DNA from: Psococerastis gibbosa
Taxonomy: Eukaryota > Arthropoda > Insecta > Psocodea > Psocidae
DNA length: 64,000 bases
Direction of reading: 5' to 3'
Assembly (NCBI GenBank): GCA_963971405.1
Contig: OZ020486.1
Location: 35,239,419 to 35,303,418, forward strand
In this document: one piece after another, positions 1 to 11,740 of the stretch
Numbering within the stretch: position 1 is the first letter of the stretch
How the letters are laid out: each line of letters begins with the position of its first letter
Translations under genes and position numbers: made by a program
The notes under the pieces: generated by a model
Told to the model about the DNA's origin: nothing
Seen by the model: only the letters and a program-made list of their open reading frames with translations
Database searches by the model: none

Positions 1-2330
1 AGGCAACGGGAGACCACTGCAATACAATTCCCCAGTATAATCATCATGATATCAATTGCAATGATGATCGCCAATCTTCGATAGAAGAGGCATTTAAAGA
101 AGGTAATGTTAGGCAATATAACCCCTATACCATCAACAAATTTCATGGCATTCTTGGACGTATACAGTATATATTGCATCTGAATAAGATACTGATATAC
201 CGACACTTATACGGTACACTTGTCAACAGAATCTTGTAAGTAAACAAATGATAAATCCTTTTTACAATCGAAATTAGAAGGACAATTTATCCTACCCCAA
301 AGGCCTTTTCGTCTCAATATTAAGGGGGTTAGAAAGATGTAGGATAAATTCACATTGCAATATGAGTCAAAATCCAATTTTCGATTTCCCAGCTTGAGAT
401 TAAACTTTGTAACTTATCACAGAATTTTGCTAGTCGTATTATTATTGAATTTAATTTATTTCTGGAACCAAAAATAAAATTATGGAACTAGTCCATAAGT
501 TATAACATTTCTAGCATTTTCTAGAGATACGGTAGATCACGATCGGGAAACCTCAGCAAAAATAAAAGAAATTTGAAATCGCAACCAGGAGATCTAACAC
601 ATTTACTAGATTAAAAAACGAAATAAGGCAATTCAGAAGGGCAGGATCCATGGAAAAGGGTTTAGATGAAAAAGGGGATAGATTGCGTGGAAGTCGATAA
701 AACTGCAATAAGGGAAATCAGAGCAAGGTCGTCGACACGAAGGCTCCTCCAAGTCTGGACGAAATTCACATTGTGAGAGCCCTGTTGCGTGCGGGGGTTG
801 GCTGCCTGCGGCCCTTTGGCGCCGGCCAATAGACAATTCATAGGCGGTGACGAAGGGGAAAACACTTTTTACAGCCTTCTTATTATTCAATAGCAGTCTG
901 AACGTGGGACTGTCGTACTAAACGAATATGTCGTGCAATATCACTTTGATCGAAATTCATAAATACAGTATATCAAATAAATTATGACACTAGTATAGCT
1001 GCTTGGACAACGCAACAATTAGAGCTTGTAAAATATTGTGATCATCAGGATTAATTGTTAGGCACTATTACAATACTAGGGGCCCCAAGCAAACATTCAC
1101 TGAATTTTAAAGCGCCGGTTTGCATTTTATATGCAAAGAAAACAAATTACCATGACAACAAAAAAGTACCTGTGCGCACGAAGGATACGTTTTAAGAATG
1201 CTTTAATTAAATCTGAAGTATATAAAAAGGACTTGAGTATGTTTGGCGCATTCCTGGAGCTCTAGGTAAATTGTAGATACGCCATTTGTGTAGTTAGATG
1301 CATGTAGGACCTGATTTTCGGTACAAAACCCACAACAGAATAATATACAGTACATGTCATATACAGTGGGTTACCAATTGAGATTTCCGTAGGCGGGCCC
1401 TGGCAGCATACTGCAATTTAAGAAAGGAGCGACTGACATGTACAAAGGATCGCATTCCAGTTATCTTAAGTGAAAATCATATAATGAGCCTCATAAGAAT
1501 AGGCTTGACAATTTTTGAAAACCTATTTTTAATGCATTAGTAGATTTATTTTATGCCCCGTAAAATTATTATTTTATTCCTCAAAAACGTTATTTAGTGG
1601 GGAGAAAAAAAATGTTTCCCATCAATTTAAGTTTGAAAGTTTATTAAGAGGGTCACGTGCCTGCAGAGTGTGACGACATTTGTGATGCCGGGGAGTAGCC
1701 GCCAGTTTGGGGAACTGCTAGCAGTTGTTATGGTAGTGACGTCATTTTCTTGTCAGCAATGTCTACCAGCGGTTTGGCTCTTGTAATCCACAGTTAAAAA
1801 CACCAACAATCATTTATTTATGTTTCAATATTTATATATTTTTCATGAAAAAAAAAACACATTTTAATATTATTGTTCACCTATAAGCTACCTTATCTAG
1901 CACATTTTATATAATATAATTGTATTGTTGTCAAGTAGCCTATTGCATTACTCCGGGCTTCGTAACGTTTTGCTACAGGCGTTACGGCCCACGGGGCGGC
2001 CCTGAGCCAATATAACAACATTCTCAATCAAGAAAGTTAAATTGCTGCAAAAGGGATAGCAGAGAGAAACCTTAAGCTTGTCGCGTGATGAAAATAGTTA
2101 AGTGCGACACATGGGCGCCATGCTTTATAAGAGACGAGACGGTATTCACGTCACCATTTCCACAGTTGACTCACCGTTAATTCACCAAATTGCATGATCC
2201 ACATTATAAACCTAGACTAGCTCCAGTGCTGAATCAGCCGTCTATTGATGAATAAAGCTTTAGCTTTATGGATCAATAATAAGAGCGTTTTGAGTTTCAT
2301 ATAGACCTAGAGCCAAAATTAGAAGTCTTA
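1..2330. other. No gene seen
   Basis: AT-rich DNA with stops in all frames and no exon-like block that I can match to a protein family. Only short random open frames occur, such as 633-890 on the minus strand, which has no recognisable domain. There is no clear terminal inverted repeat or tandem array here. Confidence 0.5.
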
Positions 2331-2965
2331 GAAAAAAACTGGATTTGAACCCACGATCTACAGCAGCCTGATCGAGGCGATTATAATACCGGTATTTATT
2401 TAATCCCCTGTTAAGGCTGAGTGTTCAAAATATTTTGTAAGCAAGAAATTTTGCTGACTTTTTGACGTAAATAATTTATTGCTCATTCCACAACTCCACA
2501 GATACAAAGATAACATAGTGAACAGATAAAAAACTCAAACAAAATCCAAGTTATCGCAGGAAGTTTATATTTTCTGAACTGAAATATTATTACCTTAAAA
2601 AAAATTGGATAAAGAGCTTCATAACCATTTTGTAGCACAGTTTTAAATCTGTAAGGGAAATAGACAGCTTTCACAGAAAGCTTATATTTTTAAGATTTTT
2701 TCATCTGATCCCTTATATATCTTTGTGGCTGTGGAACGAGCAATTAATTAATTTCGTCCAAAAAGTACGATAATTTCTTGTTTACAGAACATTTTGAACA
2801 CTCAGCCTTAAACAAGATAATTTTATAATGGAAAGTGCTATTCAAAATTTCTTTGTTTACAGTTATAATCCTAGGGTATTTATTTAACCCCGGTATTATA
2901 ATCGCCTTGATCAGGCTGCTGCTGACCAAGGCGTCGGCTTAACCGTTGGACCACAAGCTCCGTCA
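2331..2965. repeat. tRNA-like repeat split by a foldback element
   Basis: The outer parts (about 2340-2377 and 2915-2960) together resemble the tRNA-like repeat at 49715-49925: an inverted B-box-like block beside CCCACGATCTAC and an inverted A-box-like block in TTAACCGTTGGACCACAAGC. Between them lies a large inverted repeat. GGCGATTATAATACCGG near 2374 is mirrored by CCGGTATTATAATCGCC near 2890, and AAGGCTGAGTGTTC at about 2415 is mirrored near 2795. The inner part also carries the TTTACAATGGAAAGTGCTATTC-type block shared with the repeats at 8835, 43275, 47826 and 61539. I read it as one snap-back element inserted in another repeat. Confidence 0.5.
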
Positions 2966-3169
2966 GTGCATTTCCCTCTAAATCCACATCTGATAAGCTC
3001 TTGTTGAGAAGTTTAGCACACCTGTCTCACCGAATAGGCCTGTGAGCTCACTTCATAGCATAAAGCTTTTGCTTTATTCAATATAATTATTATAATACGA
3101 TAACACGACAATATATTGAATACTTGTGAGAATTTCCTTGGTGACTTCGTGGAACTTGGAGAACATTAT

Positions 3170-3375
3170 GAGTAGAGGAACAAAAACGCAAGGTAAAATA
3201 CTTTAATAGTGACCGGTTTCGGATAAAATCCATCATCAGACTAAACAACACATGAAAAGTAGTATATAAGCTGGCGTTTTTTCGTGCGTTGTTTGGTCTG
3301 ATGATGGATTTTATCCGAAACCGGTCACTATTAAAGTATTTTACTGTGGATCATTGCGTTCTTCTTCCTCTACTC
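3170..3375. repeat. Facing-repeat palindrome with hammerhead-like cores
   Basis: GAGTAGAGGAA at the left end is mirrored by the right end, and the two arms are nearly perfect reverse complements around about 3270. Each arm holds CTGATGA, a short hairpin, GAAACCGGTC. On the plus strand the CTGATGA is 3298-3304, GGAT/ATCC can pair (3306-3309 with 3313-3316), GAAA is 3317-3320 and a self-complementary ACCGGT is 3320-3325. The minus-strand copy lies at about 3207-3243. This matches the conserved core layout of a minimal hammerhead ribozyme with a loopless stem III. A degenerate relative is at 39121-39305. The repeat is sure; the ribozyme reading is a hypothesis. Confidence 0.6.
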
Positions 3376-3851
3376 ACGAAATATATTGAATAAATCATAT
3401 ATAAATAGAGCCTTTTCACAAAATGCCCTTCAGTTATTTAACTCATCGTGTAGTTCTAATAAAATTGTAAGGTACCGTATTGCCTTGCATTAAAATTGAG
3501 TACCGTAAGTGGTTGAAGCGGCAGTAGAGCAACGGTCTGGGAAAGTGGAATAGAACAATGCTGTTGCAAATTCTAAACAAGACAAACACAAAACCCTCCG
3601 AAATGATGGCATGCTACTAAGATAAAAGTGAGTTAAACTCGAAGCACCTGAAATAACAATATGAAGGTATCTGAAGAAGTTTCCAAGATGGAATATAATC
3701 CAGCAATCGTTACACTTCTGCGAACGGGTTTAAGGGCCATGAATTTTGCACAAATTAGGCCTCTTGCAACTATTGACGCGAAAATTTTCAGCCTTGACTA
3801 TTCCTTCCGAAAATTCACCTTATCTTTGCTATTGACTATGGTACCTTATTG
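3376..3851. other. No gene seen
   Basis: No exon, repeat end or RNA gene that I can support. Open frames here are short and lack family signatures. Confidence 0.4.
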
Positions 3852-4390
3852 CTTTCCAATTTATACGTAGTATAAGGAAAGCTTTGTGATGGTCCAAATT
3901 TTCGATTCCGAGATTTCAACGGATTTACACGTTTTGAGGTCCCAGGAACCCAAAAAAGTGTTTTTTACGAAATGTCTGTCTGTCTGTCTGTTCGTCGATT
4001 TCCGGGCAAACTACTCGGTCGATTTTGATGAAATTCGTCATGTAGGTTTACAAAAATCATACCTCGGGACCATTTTTTTTATTTTGGGCTATCTCAATTT
4101 GGGGGGTTTTATTTTCAAAAAACTACTCGGTCGATTTTGATGAAATTCGTCATGTAGGTTTACAAAAATCATACCTCGGGACCATTTTTTTTATTTTGGG
4201 CTATCTCAATTTGGGGGGTTTTATTTTCAAAAAACTCCAAAAAAACGTATAAAAAAATTATTTCTCAAAAACGGCTCCAACGATTTCTTTTAAATTCACA
4301 TATATTGTAGTCGCTATTAATGTTGACAAAATGCGGGGATCGCTTTCCCCTTGATAGTTTGCTTCTGGGGGTAAAAAAATAAAAATAACT
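3852..4390 (+). repeat. Dispersed repeat, GATTTCAACGG family
   Basis: The block begins TTTATACGTAGTATAAGGAA, then AGCTTTGTGATGGTC, GAGATTTCAACGGATTTACA and a TCTG microsatellite at about 3973-3990. Diverged copies with the same order of blocks occur at 50873-51440 and 53275-53590. No coding capacity is visible. It serves as a recipient for other insertions, and the other two copies are each interrupted by a different element. Confidence 0.7.
4011..4236. repeat. 113-bp tandem duplication
   Basis: The unit beginning CTACTCGGTCGATTTTGATG at 4011 recurs at 4124 with a period of 113 bp. By eye the two units are identical over their full length, including the run of T and the GGGGGG stretch. This points to a recent duplication inside the older dispersed repeat. 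Confidence 0.9.
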
Positions 4391-5270
4391 AAATTTTAAT
4401 GAAAACTGACTAAAAAATTTTTTCTGCGAAACCTTTCCATCGATGATTTCTACCTTCGGGCATGTTTTAGGTGTTAAATTGAGTAACGAACCCGGACAGA
4501 TTGCTTTCCCAAAAAACTATTTGGTTTTGTGAAAAAAAAATGTTTTTGAAAAAATGATTCACGGTCAAATGCATTGCGTGCCCTGCCATTATTGCTATGT
4601 GGTAATTTGTTGGTCTGACCTGTCTAGAATTTACCTCACCTCCAATGACGTCAGGTGGACAACCCCCCCCCCCCAGAATGCCCAAAATTTAACTATAGGA
4701 AAATTATTTACCATGAAATTACTCATTTTCTCTAGCTACTACTTGATAAATTGGAAAGTATGTTCGAGTAAACTCGGACCGGTTCTTCTGAATGGAATGC
4801 AGTACCGGATTAAATATCAACAATATTATATTGTCTGATGCCACGTACTGCCGATTTTTGTACCAAATTTTAAAAGTTATACATTTTCCAAAAGTTTTCT
4901 AATGCAACTATTGTACGTGTACATCTTCTATGACTTATTTTTGTAGATTTTTCTACTATTTGGAGGACCTTGAATCGACGAGGCCCTGGGTTGCAGTCCA
5001 TGTAGTCTAATGGCTAATGTCTGAATGGGATTCAGACTATGCGATTTGACTTTTTTTTTCCTGACTACAGGTGGGGGGGCATGACTCCGGTCTTGTTTAG
5101 AAAGCTTAACGTTGCCGTGACCGGCCCATGCTTGTCCCCTATTAAGTTTGGCAGGGTGTGTGGTTTCGGTAACGAAAATCTGCCCGCTGCGTATATAGGG
5201 CATTCGGTAATTAATTTGACATCTATCCCTGCTAAGTTACTGGCTTCCCTTCTTGACCACTAGTACCGAC

Positions 5271-5271
<1 letters not shown>

Positions 5272-5302
<31 letters not shown>
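5272..5302. repeat. (AT)n microsatellite
   Basis: An uninterrupted run of alternating T and A. No gene nearby. Confidence 0.9.
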
Positions 5303-5307
<5 letters not shown>

Positions 5308-5529
5308 GACCTTTCTTCTATTACTCGACCAACCTAGCGGAGAATACTTAACCGATTTAGTTCTGACGCACTGAGTAATCATATAATATCAATTTGCTTG
5401 ATGTGTCCTTTTTTTAGTACAATTAGTGGTGGACGGTCTGGGACAGAAGACCGCGGTCCGCAGACTGATTTTTAGTATTTTCGGTCCATCTTTTGTCGGT
5501 CCTCGGTTTGGTCCGGCCAAAAATGTCAC

Positions 5530-5919
5530 TTAGGCGGGTAGTTTGCTAGTGCTAAATACAAATACGGTGACGTGGTAGCATTCAAGACTTAGGCGGGGTT
5601 TCCACCTACCTCGCATTGCAGATTGCAAATGACATTGACGGAAATGTTTGTTTTACTCTATGCCTTAGTTAAAATTGATCAATGATCATAGAGTAAAATC
5701 CCAAACAAACTAACTAAAATTTAAAAAATGGCGTCATGGGATATGTTAAGTACAAACATTTTAATAGATTTCTATAAAAAGAAAAACAAACATTTCCGTC
5801 AATGTCATTTGCATTCTGCAATGCGAGGTCGGTGGAAGCCCCGCTTAAGTCTTGAATGTCTGCTACCACGTCACCGTTTTTGTATTTAGCCCTAGCCGGT
5901 TGGTGGAAACCCCGCCTAA
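5530..5919. mobile_element. Nested GGCG-end foldback MITE
   Basis: The outer element runs from TTAGGCGGG at 5530 to CCCGCCTAA at 5919. Its arms carry CTAGTGCTAAATACAAATAC, GGTGACGTGGTAGCA and ATTCAAGACTTA. A second element with its own ends (TTAGGCGGGGTTTCCACC at 5589 and GGTGGAAGCCCCGCTTAA at 5847) occupies the loop. The inner arms read CTCGCATTGCAGA.TGCAAATGAC and its centre contains GGCGTCATGGGATATGTTAAG. There is no coding capacity. The same nested structure recurs at 35734, 62764 and, rearranged, at 52370. Flanking TTA/TAA trinucleotides resemble the TWA target of PIF/Harbinger elements, but this assignment is tentative. Confidence 0.8.
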
Positions 5920-6454
5920 GCATAATATATTTAATTGCCACTTATATATTTTATGTTTGTGCTGCAGAGCCCAGCCATTGCTTTAAAACAGTAGACTGTA
6001 TTATAGTGTCGCTACAGAGTAGGCCGCCATGTGTCAGAGAAAGGGTTGATGGCGGCCAGTAATGGTGGCGCCGCACCGGACACAACATAAAACTCTCCTT
6101 CGTTAAGTACATAACCCTTCTAATGAGATTAGCACACACGTCCCCGTGTTTTGCTCTTTCCAATACAGGCAATTAACTAGCTTGGGAAAACTTTGTCTAA
6201 GTTTGAAGGTCTTGCAGATAAAGTGGTGATAGTTGGATGGTTTAGTAAATAAATAAATAATGCAAGCAATTACCATAGAATTTAAGTAGCCTATATTAAT
6301 TAATTAAACATTATAAACATCCTAAAACGTTGAACGTTCAGTTTCTTATCTAAGCCAGGGACTGGCTGGTAATTGGTTGAAATATCTGAGTTACGCCATG
6401 TTGTTTTATTTAATTCCTACATTTCAACTTTTGACATAAAAATATAACATTTTC

Positions 6455-6602
6455 TTAGGCGGGGTTTCCACATAGGTCAATGGTCAATGAGAAATATGAA
6501 ATTGACGTTTTAGCAGACATTAAAGACATACTAAAAATGCCTGCTACCACGTCAAAACCATATTTCTCATTGACCATTGACGTATGTGGAAACCCCGCCT
6601 TA
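6455..6602. mobile_element. GGCG-end foldback MITE
   Basis: TTAGGCGGGGTTTCCACAT at the left is mirrored by ATGTGGAAACCCCGCCTTA at the right. The arms also share GTCAATGGTCAATGAGAAAT. The loop holds TAGCAGACATTAAAGACATA. The whole element is about 148 bp and almost one hairpin. It is flanked by TTA on both sides. Confidence 0.85.
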
Positions 6603-6620
6603 CCATAATAAAGACATAGC

Positions 6621-6767
6621 TAAGGCGGTGTTTCCACATACGTCAATCGTCAATGAGAAATATGGTTTTGACGTGGTAGCAGAATTTTTAGTATGTCTTT
6701 AATGTCTGCTAAACCTTCAATTTCACATTTCTCATTGACGATTGACGTATGTGGAAACATCGCCTTA
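6621..6767. mobile_element. GGCG-end foldback MITE
   Basis: Only 18 bp from the preceding copy. The ends are TAAGGCGGTGTTTCCACATA and its mirror. The arms carry CGTCAATCGTCAATGAGAAA, where both arms have ATCG rather than the ATGG of the neighbouring copy. The core contains GACGTGGTAGCAGA. Non-coding. Confidence 0.85.
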
Positions 6768-7403
6768 ACACTTTCAGCGCGAGGTCAGTTTACAGGTAAT
6801 TTAATTGAAACATTTGTCTATTGCAATGTTTGTACACATGGGTAAATGACTACCAACAAGACTTCCAACACCCTTAATTTAAGGCCCCCATGTATAAACG
6901 ACATACACTAGCTTCTATAATTGGAAAGGTGTTAACACCGAAACCACTGCCACTTTCAACTTTGTAATTGTGGAAATTTGCGCTCAATATTATATTTCAT
7001 AGTACTATGTTTCGCATCCAGGAAGTCACGAGAGAAACCCTCACAATTGGATTCTAGTGCTGCCATAAAAACAAATATCACATTCCCAAAACATTAATGC
7101 CTCTTCTTGAAATGTTGAAATAAATGATAACTAATAATAATAGTTCCTTCTCACATTTTGGAAAGGGATTTCCCTCCTAACAACAAAGCCCACTCGTTAG
7201 TTACGGCTAAACCTCTATCTACGCAGACTGAGCCCCCCCCCCCCCTACCATACCGGATGTTTGCAATGTCGCCATTTTGGGTTGTTATGCTCGCGCAATT
7301 AAAAAAAAAAAACAATTGGGTAATATTAGTAAATACACAGAGCTACTGAATTACCTTGAGTGATTGGTTGTACTATTATTACAATTAAGAGTCTATATCA
7401 AAC

Positions 7404-7571
7404 TTAGGGGGGTATTCCATATACGTCAATCGTCAACGAAAAATTGAAAAATGACGTTTTAGCAGACATTAAAGACATACTAAAAATTCTGCTACCACGT
7501 CAATTTACGTCATTTTGACGTCATTTTTCAATTTTTCGTTGACGTTGTACGTATGTGGAATGGGCACCTTA
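7404..7571. mobile_element. GGCG-family foldback MITE, diverged ends
   Basis: The ends are GGGGGTATTCCATATACGTC and GACGTTGTACGTATGTGGAA. The arms have CAACGAAAAATTGAAAAATG and its mirror, sequences not found in the arms of the other copies. The core TTTTAGCAGACATTAAAGAC and the CTGCTACCACGTCA block place it in the family. Confidence 0.75.
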
Positions 7572-8834
7572 GCAGCGTAAAATGTAAATTAGGGGCCATC
7601 TTTTGGACCCGATACAAGCGCCTGGATTGCTTCTAAGTAATATTTATTGGAACTTCTTCGACTGCGCTGTGAGAAGTTTTATTTTGTAAATTAGTCACAT
7701 GAGTAAAAACCACATGAATGCCACATGAAGTCACAACCCGAAAATGTTAACTTACGTTTCCATTGATGATTTTATTCGTTATTCGATTTAGTCATTGCTT
7801 TTGTACGACCTAAAAGCAAAATAGACAAAATAAGAACTTCTCACTTCAACAGCTCTATATTAGGACATGATGTGGAACTAGGCAACAGTTCCAGATATTT
7901 TTCTTATGTTCCTCAGAGCGGATAGTATTGAAATTTGTCGTGTTTAAGGTAGGATATGATATAGTTTAAAGTTGTTTGGATGCCTATTGTTTTCAGAATA
8001 AATCAATAGATATATTTTCTAATCTATTCTTCAAGGGGTATGGACATAGGCCAACTTGTAGTGTGACCCATTGAACATGATAATGCCAACGACCCCATGA
8101 GTTTTCAGACATTATTTGTATTGTTTCCGTAATGTCTAGACATTGGCAAACAGGTTCACTCCTCGATGTCAACTCACGCTGACTACAAGTGCCAATAGGT
8201 AAGCTCAGACATGCTTACCATTGACATTTTAATAGGTGCTAGCTCGACTTAACCAAGTATGGGAAAAAGTCAAAAGTCAGTTAGGCCATACCTGGTCAAT
8301 TTTATTTTGGAAATAAATTTTGATTGATTTGATTGATTGAAGGTGCAGATTATATAAAAGTTAAAATGTATTACAATAAAATTATTTTTGGTTTAAAATT
8401 GAAATATTTGTATTAAATTGGATTTGTAAGTAAAAAAATTTAACTATGTCTATTATGTCTAATAAATAAAATGCCCAGAAATTAGGTTAGCTTCACACTT
8501 AGGAGATTTTCAGAACAACCCACCACCATTACAAATGCATTGCTAATGACTACTGTATATCTTCAATGCATAGCGGTGCCGTCCAGTATTCATTGCCGAG
8601 ATACTTCCAAGCGTCGTGGGATAAGCCCTTTATTAGTCGCTTGTGGGCCTTATTGCAAAGCATCACTGTGGTAAAGCATGTAAGAAAATAAACCTCGACA
8701 AGACCTATGTGTTGTTTTAAGATTTACTAGTGTAAGCACCAATCTAAATGGAACAGCTCAACCTGCTTATTGCTTTGCGGGTCTACTTCGCCGTTTAGTA
8801 TTGACTAAGACACTATATATATACCTGTCTAATG
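7572..8834. other. No gene seen
   Basis: AT-rich spacer without a supported exon, RNA gene or clear element ends. Confidence 0.4.
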
Positions 8835-8985
8835 TAGAGCCCTAGTATTAACCTATTCCTGGGGGTTAAAAATGTAAACAAAACAATTTTGAATAGCACT
8901 TTCCATTGTAAAATTATCTAGTTTACATTTTAATTCCCAGGTCAAGACTAAAATAATCACCATAGTAGGCCCGCAGGTAGGTCTA
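8835..8985. repeat. Short inverted repeat, TGTAAAC-TTTCCATTG family
   Basis: CTGGGGGTTAAAAATGTAAAC is mirrored by GTTTACATTTTAATTCCCAG around the centre GAATAGCACTTTCCATTGTA. The flanks include CATAGTAGGCCCGCAG. Relatives lie at 43275, 47826, 59345 and 61539 and inside 2331-2965. It is a MITE-like, non-coding element. Confidence 0.7.
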
Positions 8986-9857
8986 ACCAAAACGATGTAA
9001 ATGCATCTTTCAAAACAAAACTAAAAAAACAAAAAACAAAAAGGTGAGAAAGAAAAGAGAGAAGCGCACGACTCATTTTCATGGAAATGGAGCTTTCTCC
9101 ATGTTTTTTAAATCAGAATTGATTATTCAGCAATGGGAAGAAGGGTCCATGAATTTTTATTCCGCGCGCTCTTATTATAAGACCGCCACCGCACGGCTTT
9201 GTAATTGGGGGAGGAAAGCTACTTGGGCAGACTTAGCAATGCTCACCTCATTTTCACCTTTTACTCATTTCCCCAAAAAATTAGAAGCAAGGGACAGAAA
9301 AGAAATATTTGATTTTTTAAAGTAAATTATGGCAGTTTGTAACAGTAATTGAATGTTCGTTAGACTGATTACACTAATGCAATTTTATTTGGCACTCAGA
9401 AGAAAATTCTCATATGAAATAAAACTGCAGTGAAAAAAAAGTCTTTATTTTACTTTATTTTATGCGTACAAAAAAATTAAATTTCAAATATTTAATCTTA
9501 CTATAAAATCTTACTATGTATGATATGTGAAAAACTTCATGAAGTTAATAAATAGGTCTAGAGTACTAGCTAATAGCCTCTTAGAATTCGAACAGGCAGT
9601 CAAGCTTTGAGTTGCAGAGGTCGGACGATAATAAACTTTAAACTTAATAACGTAATAATTTGGAGAGTATATCCGATTAAATGGAGATTGATATGGCTCC
9701 CTATTCAGAATCGGGCGAGCTTTACGCAATTGCTTGGAAATTGATAAATTGAAACTGGATCGTACAACTTATTTGTTATAATCAGCTATATCCTTCTCTC
9801 TCATACACCCAATAACTTGCAAGGGCTGAATATTTGACATATTACATCATCTGAAGC
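8986..9857. other. No supported gene
   Basis: A 93-codon open frame at 9044-9325 (plus) starts in a lysine- and arginine-rich segment. It has no motif I recognise, no paired splice sites of note and no repeat copy in the window, so I do not call it a gene. The rest is AT-rich spacer. Confidence 0.4.
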
Positions 9858-10158
9858 GTGGAAATAAAAACCGGGTTAAGAGCCAAAATCATTATTTTGA
9901 GTTATCACGATTTTTTTATGCCATTATGTCACCTTACCACTTATGATACCAGATATATCTCAAAAAATACCTTAAATCTTTGCCAGGTAACATGAATTAA
10001 GTTCAAAAATCCATTTTTCAGCGATATTTATGGATGTAAACACAAAGAACGAAAGCATGGCACTTGACGTTTTATAAGACAGAACATGGTAGACATGGCA
10101 AAACTATCTACCAACTGCAACTACAATTTTGCCACTGTCGCTGTTTACATATTACATA

Positions 10159-11740
10159 CAACCTAACCACATTGAAGTTCGTCCACCTACGATTTTTAAG
10201 CGAAGTCCAACTTTGGATTTATTTTTTATCTAAACTAATGAATCTATCGAAATTATGATTTAATTGTGATGGAAGGACTGCCATTAAACTGGAGCAAAAA
10301 GATTTAAAAGAAAACAGACGAGAAAGTTATGGACAGAATCGCGGACTCTTGCGCCCACATTGAAGTTCGTCCATTCTCTTATCATTGAATAAATTCACGC
10401 ACTGTCTTTAAAATGACTCTCATTACATTTGAAAACGAATGCATATGTAGCCCCAAAGAATATATGTATTTTTCGCTATCTTTCATAGTCAAATTGTGAA
10501 AATGGGAGGAGGAAGACCTTTGACCGAAGATTTGTCCGAAACAATAATTCCTCTTCATTGTGAAGGTATGTTTCAGCGAAAAAAAGGTTCCCAGTTGTTG
10601 CTGAGTCGATCCACCATCCAGTCACTAATAAACCGTTTCAAAAAAAGTGCGGACGCCTTTCCAATGAAACGTCCAGATCGTGACTTAACCGCTTTACGAC
10701 GCTTAATTTCAAAGAATAGAAGGAAAACAACTAAAGAAATTTCTGTGCTGGATGGAACAAAGTTACAGGGAAACCTCTATGTGTGAAATCATGCACCAGA
10801 GTATTGAAACAAATGAGTTACAGCGTTTATTCTGCGAAGAAAAAACCAGCGCTGTCGCAGGTGCAGTCTGCAAAGCGCCTTCGATGGGCCAAAAACCACA
10901 ATAAATGGACTGAACAGCGATGGAATAATGTGGAATGTTCTGATGAGTCCCGATTTGAGATTTGAATTGGCGAATAAAGAGGGAAAGTCGTCAGAAAAAA
11001 GGATGAAGTGTATTTGCAAGAGTGTGTGAAGCAAATGGATAAGTTTCCTACCAACTTCATGTTGTGGAGGTGCATGAGTGCAGCGGGGTTGGATCTATAC
11101 ATTTTGTGGATGGAACTGTGAATAGCCCAAAGTACATTGACATGTTGAAAAACGACTTAATTCCATCTTAGCGTCCTTTGTTCCCAAATGGGGGCCAGCT
11201 ATTTCAACAGGACGGGGCGACATGTCACACTACCAAATCCGCTAGGGCATAGTTCGGCGAGAGAGGTATTCCCGTTTTAACTTGGACAGCAAGCAGTCCT
11301 GATGTATCACCTTTTGAAAATGTTTGGGGTGCAATGAAGAAGAGGGTACACAGGAAAAGGCCGGACACGGAAGAAGTGTTGAAGAGGGTCATTAAAGAAG
11401 TCTGAGACACCATAACACCACAAGAATGTGCAGCCCTTGTGAATACGATGCCTATCAGAATAAATTATGTTATTAAAGCCCGGGGACAAGTCACAAAATA
11501 TTGATAGCACCTCCTAATGAATTGGACGAACTTCAATGTGGGTGCAGGAGTCCACGATTTTGCCTTTTTTCTGCGTTTCGTTTTAAATGATTTGATGAAT
11601 GACTAGTTATATTCGATCTATCACTATTACATTCAAGTTATCATTATTTCAATAGCTCCATTAGTTTAGATAAAAAATAAATCCAAAGTTGGACTTAGCG
11701 TAAAAATCATGGGTGGACGAACTTCAATGTGGTTGGGTTG
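10159..11740 (+). mobile_element. Tc1-like transposon with IR/DR ends, defective
   Basis: The ends are CAACCTAACCACATTGAAG and CTTCAATGTGGTTGGGTTG, each flanked by TA, the Tc1/mariner target. Each end holds a second copy of CCACATTGAAGTTCGTCCA in the same orientation: outer at about 10167, inner at about 10358 on the left; inner at about 11523 and outer at about 11716 on the right. Two direct transposase-site-like repeats within each roughly 210-bp inverted repeat is the IR/DR design known from the Sleeping Beauty group. The coding region between them is broken, so the element is non-autonomous. Confidence 0.85.
10496..11504 (+). pseudogene. Tc1 transposase pseudogene (DD34E)
   Basis: The N-terminal frame from about 10502 has a helix-turn-helix-like segment (GGRPLTEDLSETIIPLHCEG, then STIQSLINRFKKS). 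A later frame carries AKRLRWAKNHNKWT and ECSDESRF with the first catalytic Asp. After more shifts, QQDGATCHTTKSARA gives the second Asp and SSPDVSPFENVWG the final Glu. Exactly 34 codons separate these last two residues, the Tc1 spacing. A TAG replaces the codon after ARA, where a Trp would fit, and several frameshifts and stops lie between the blocks. It is inactive. Confidence 0.85.

Noticed and set aside
5530-7571. CRISPR-like array
   Set aside because: Repeats are inverted, vary in length and lie far apart; there are no regular spacers and the genome is eukaryotic.
9044-9325. 93-codon open frame as a gene
   Set aside because: No family motif, no convincing splice context, composition like the surrounding spacer.
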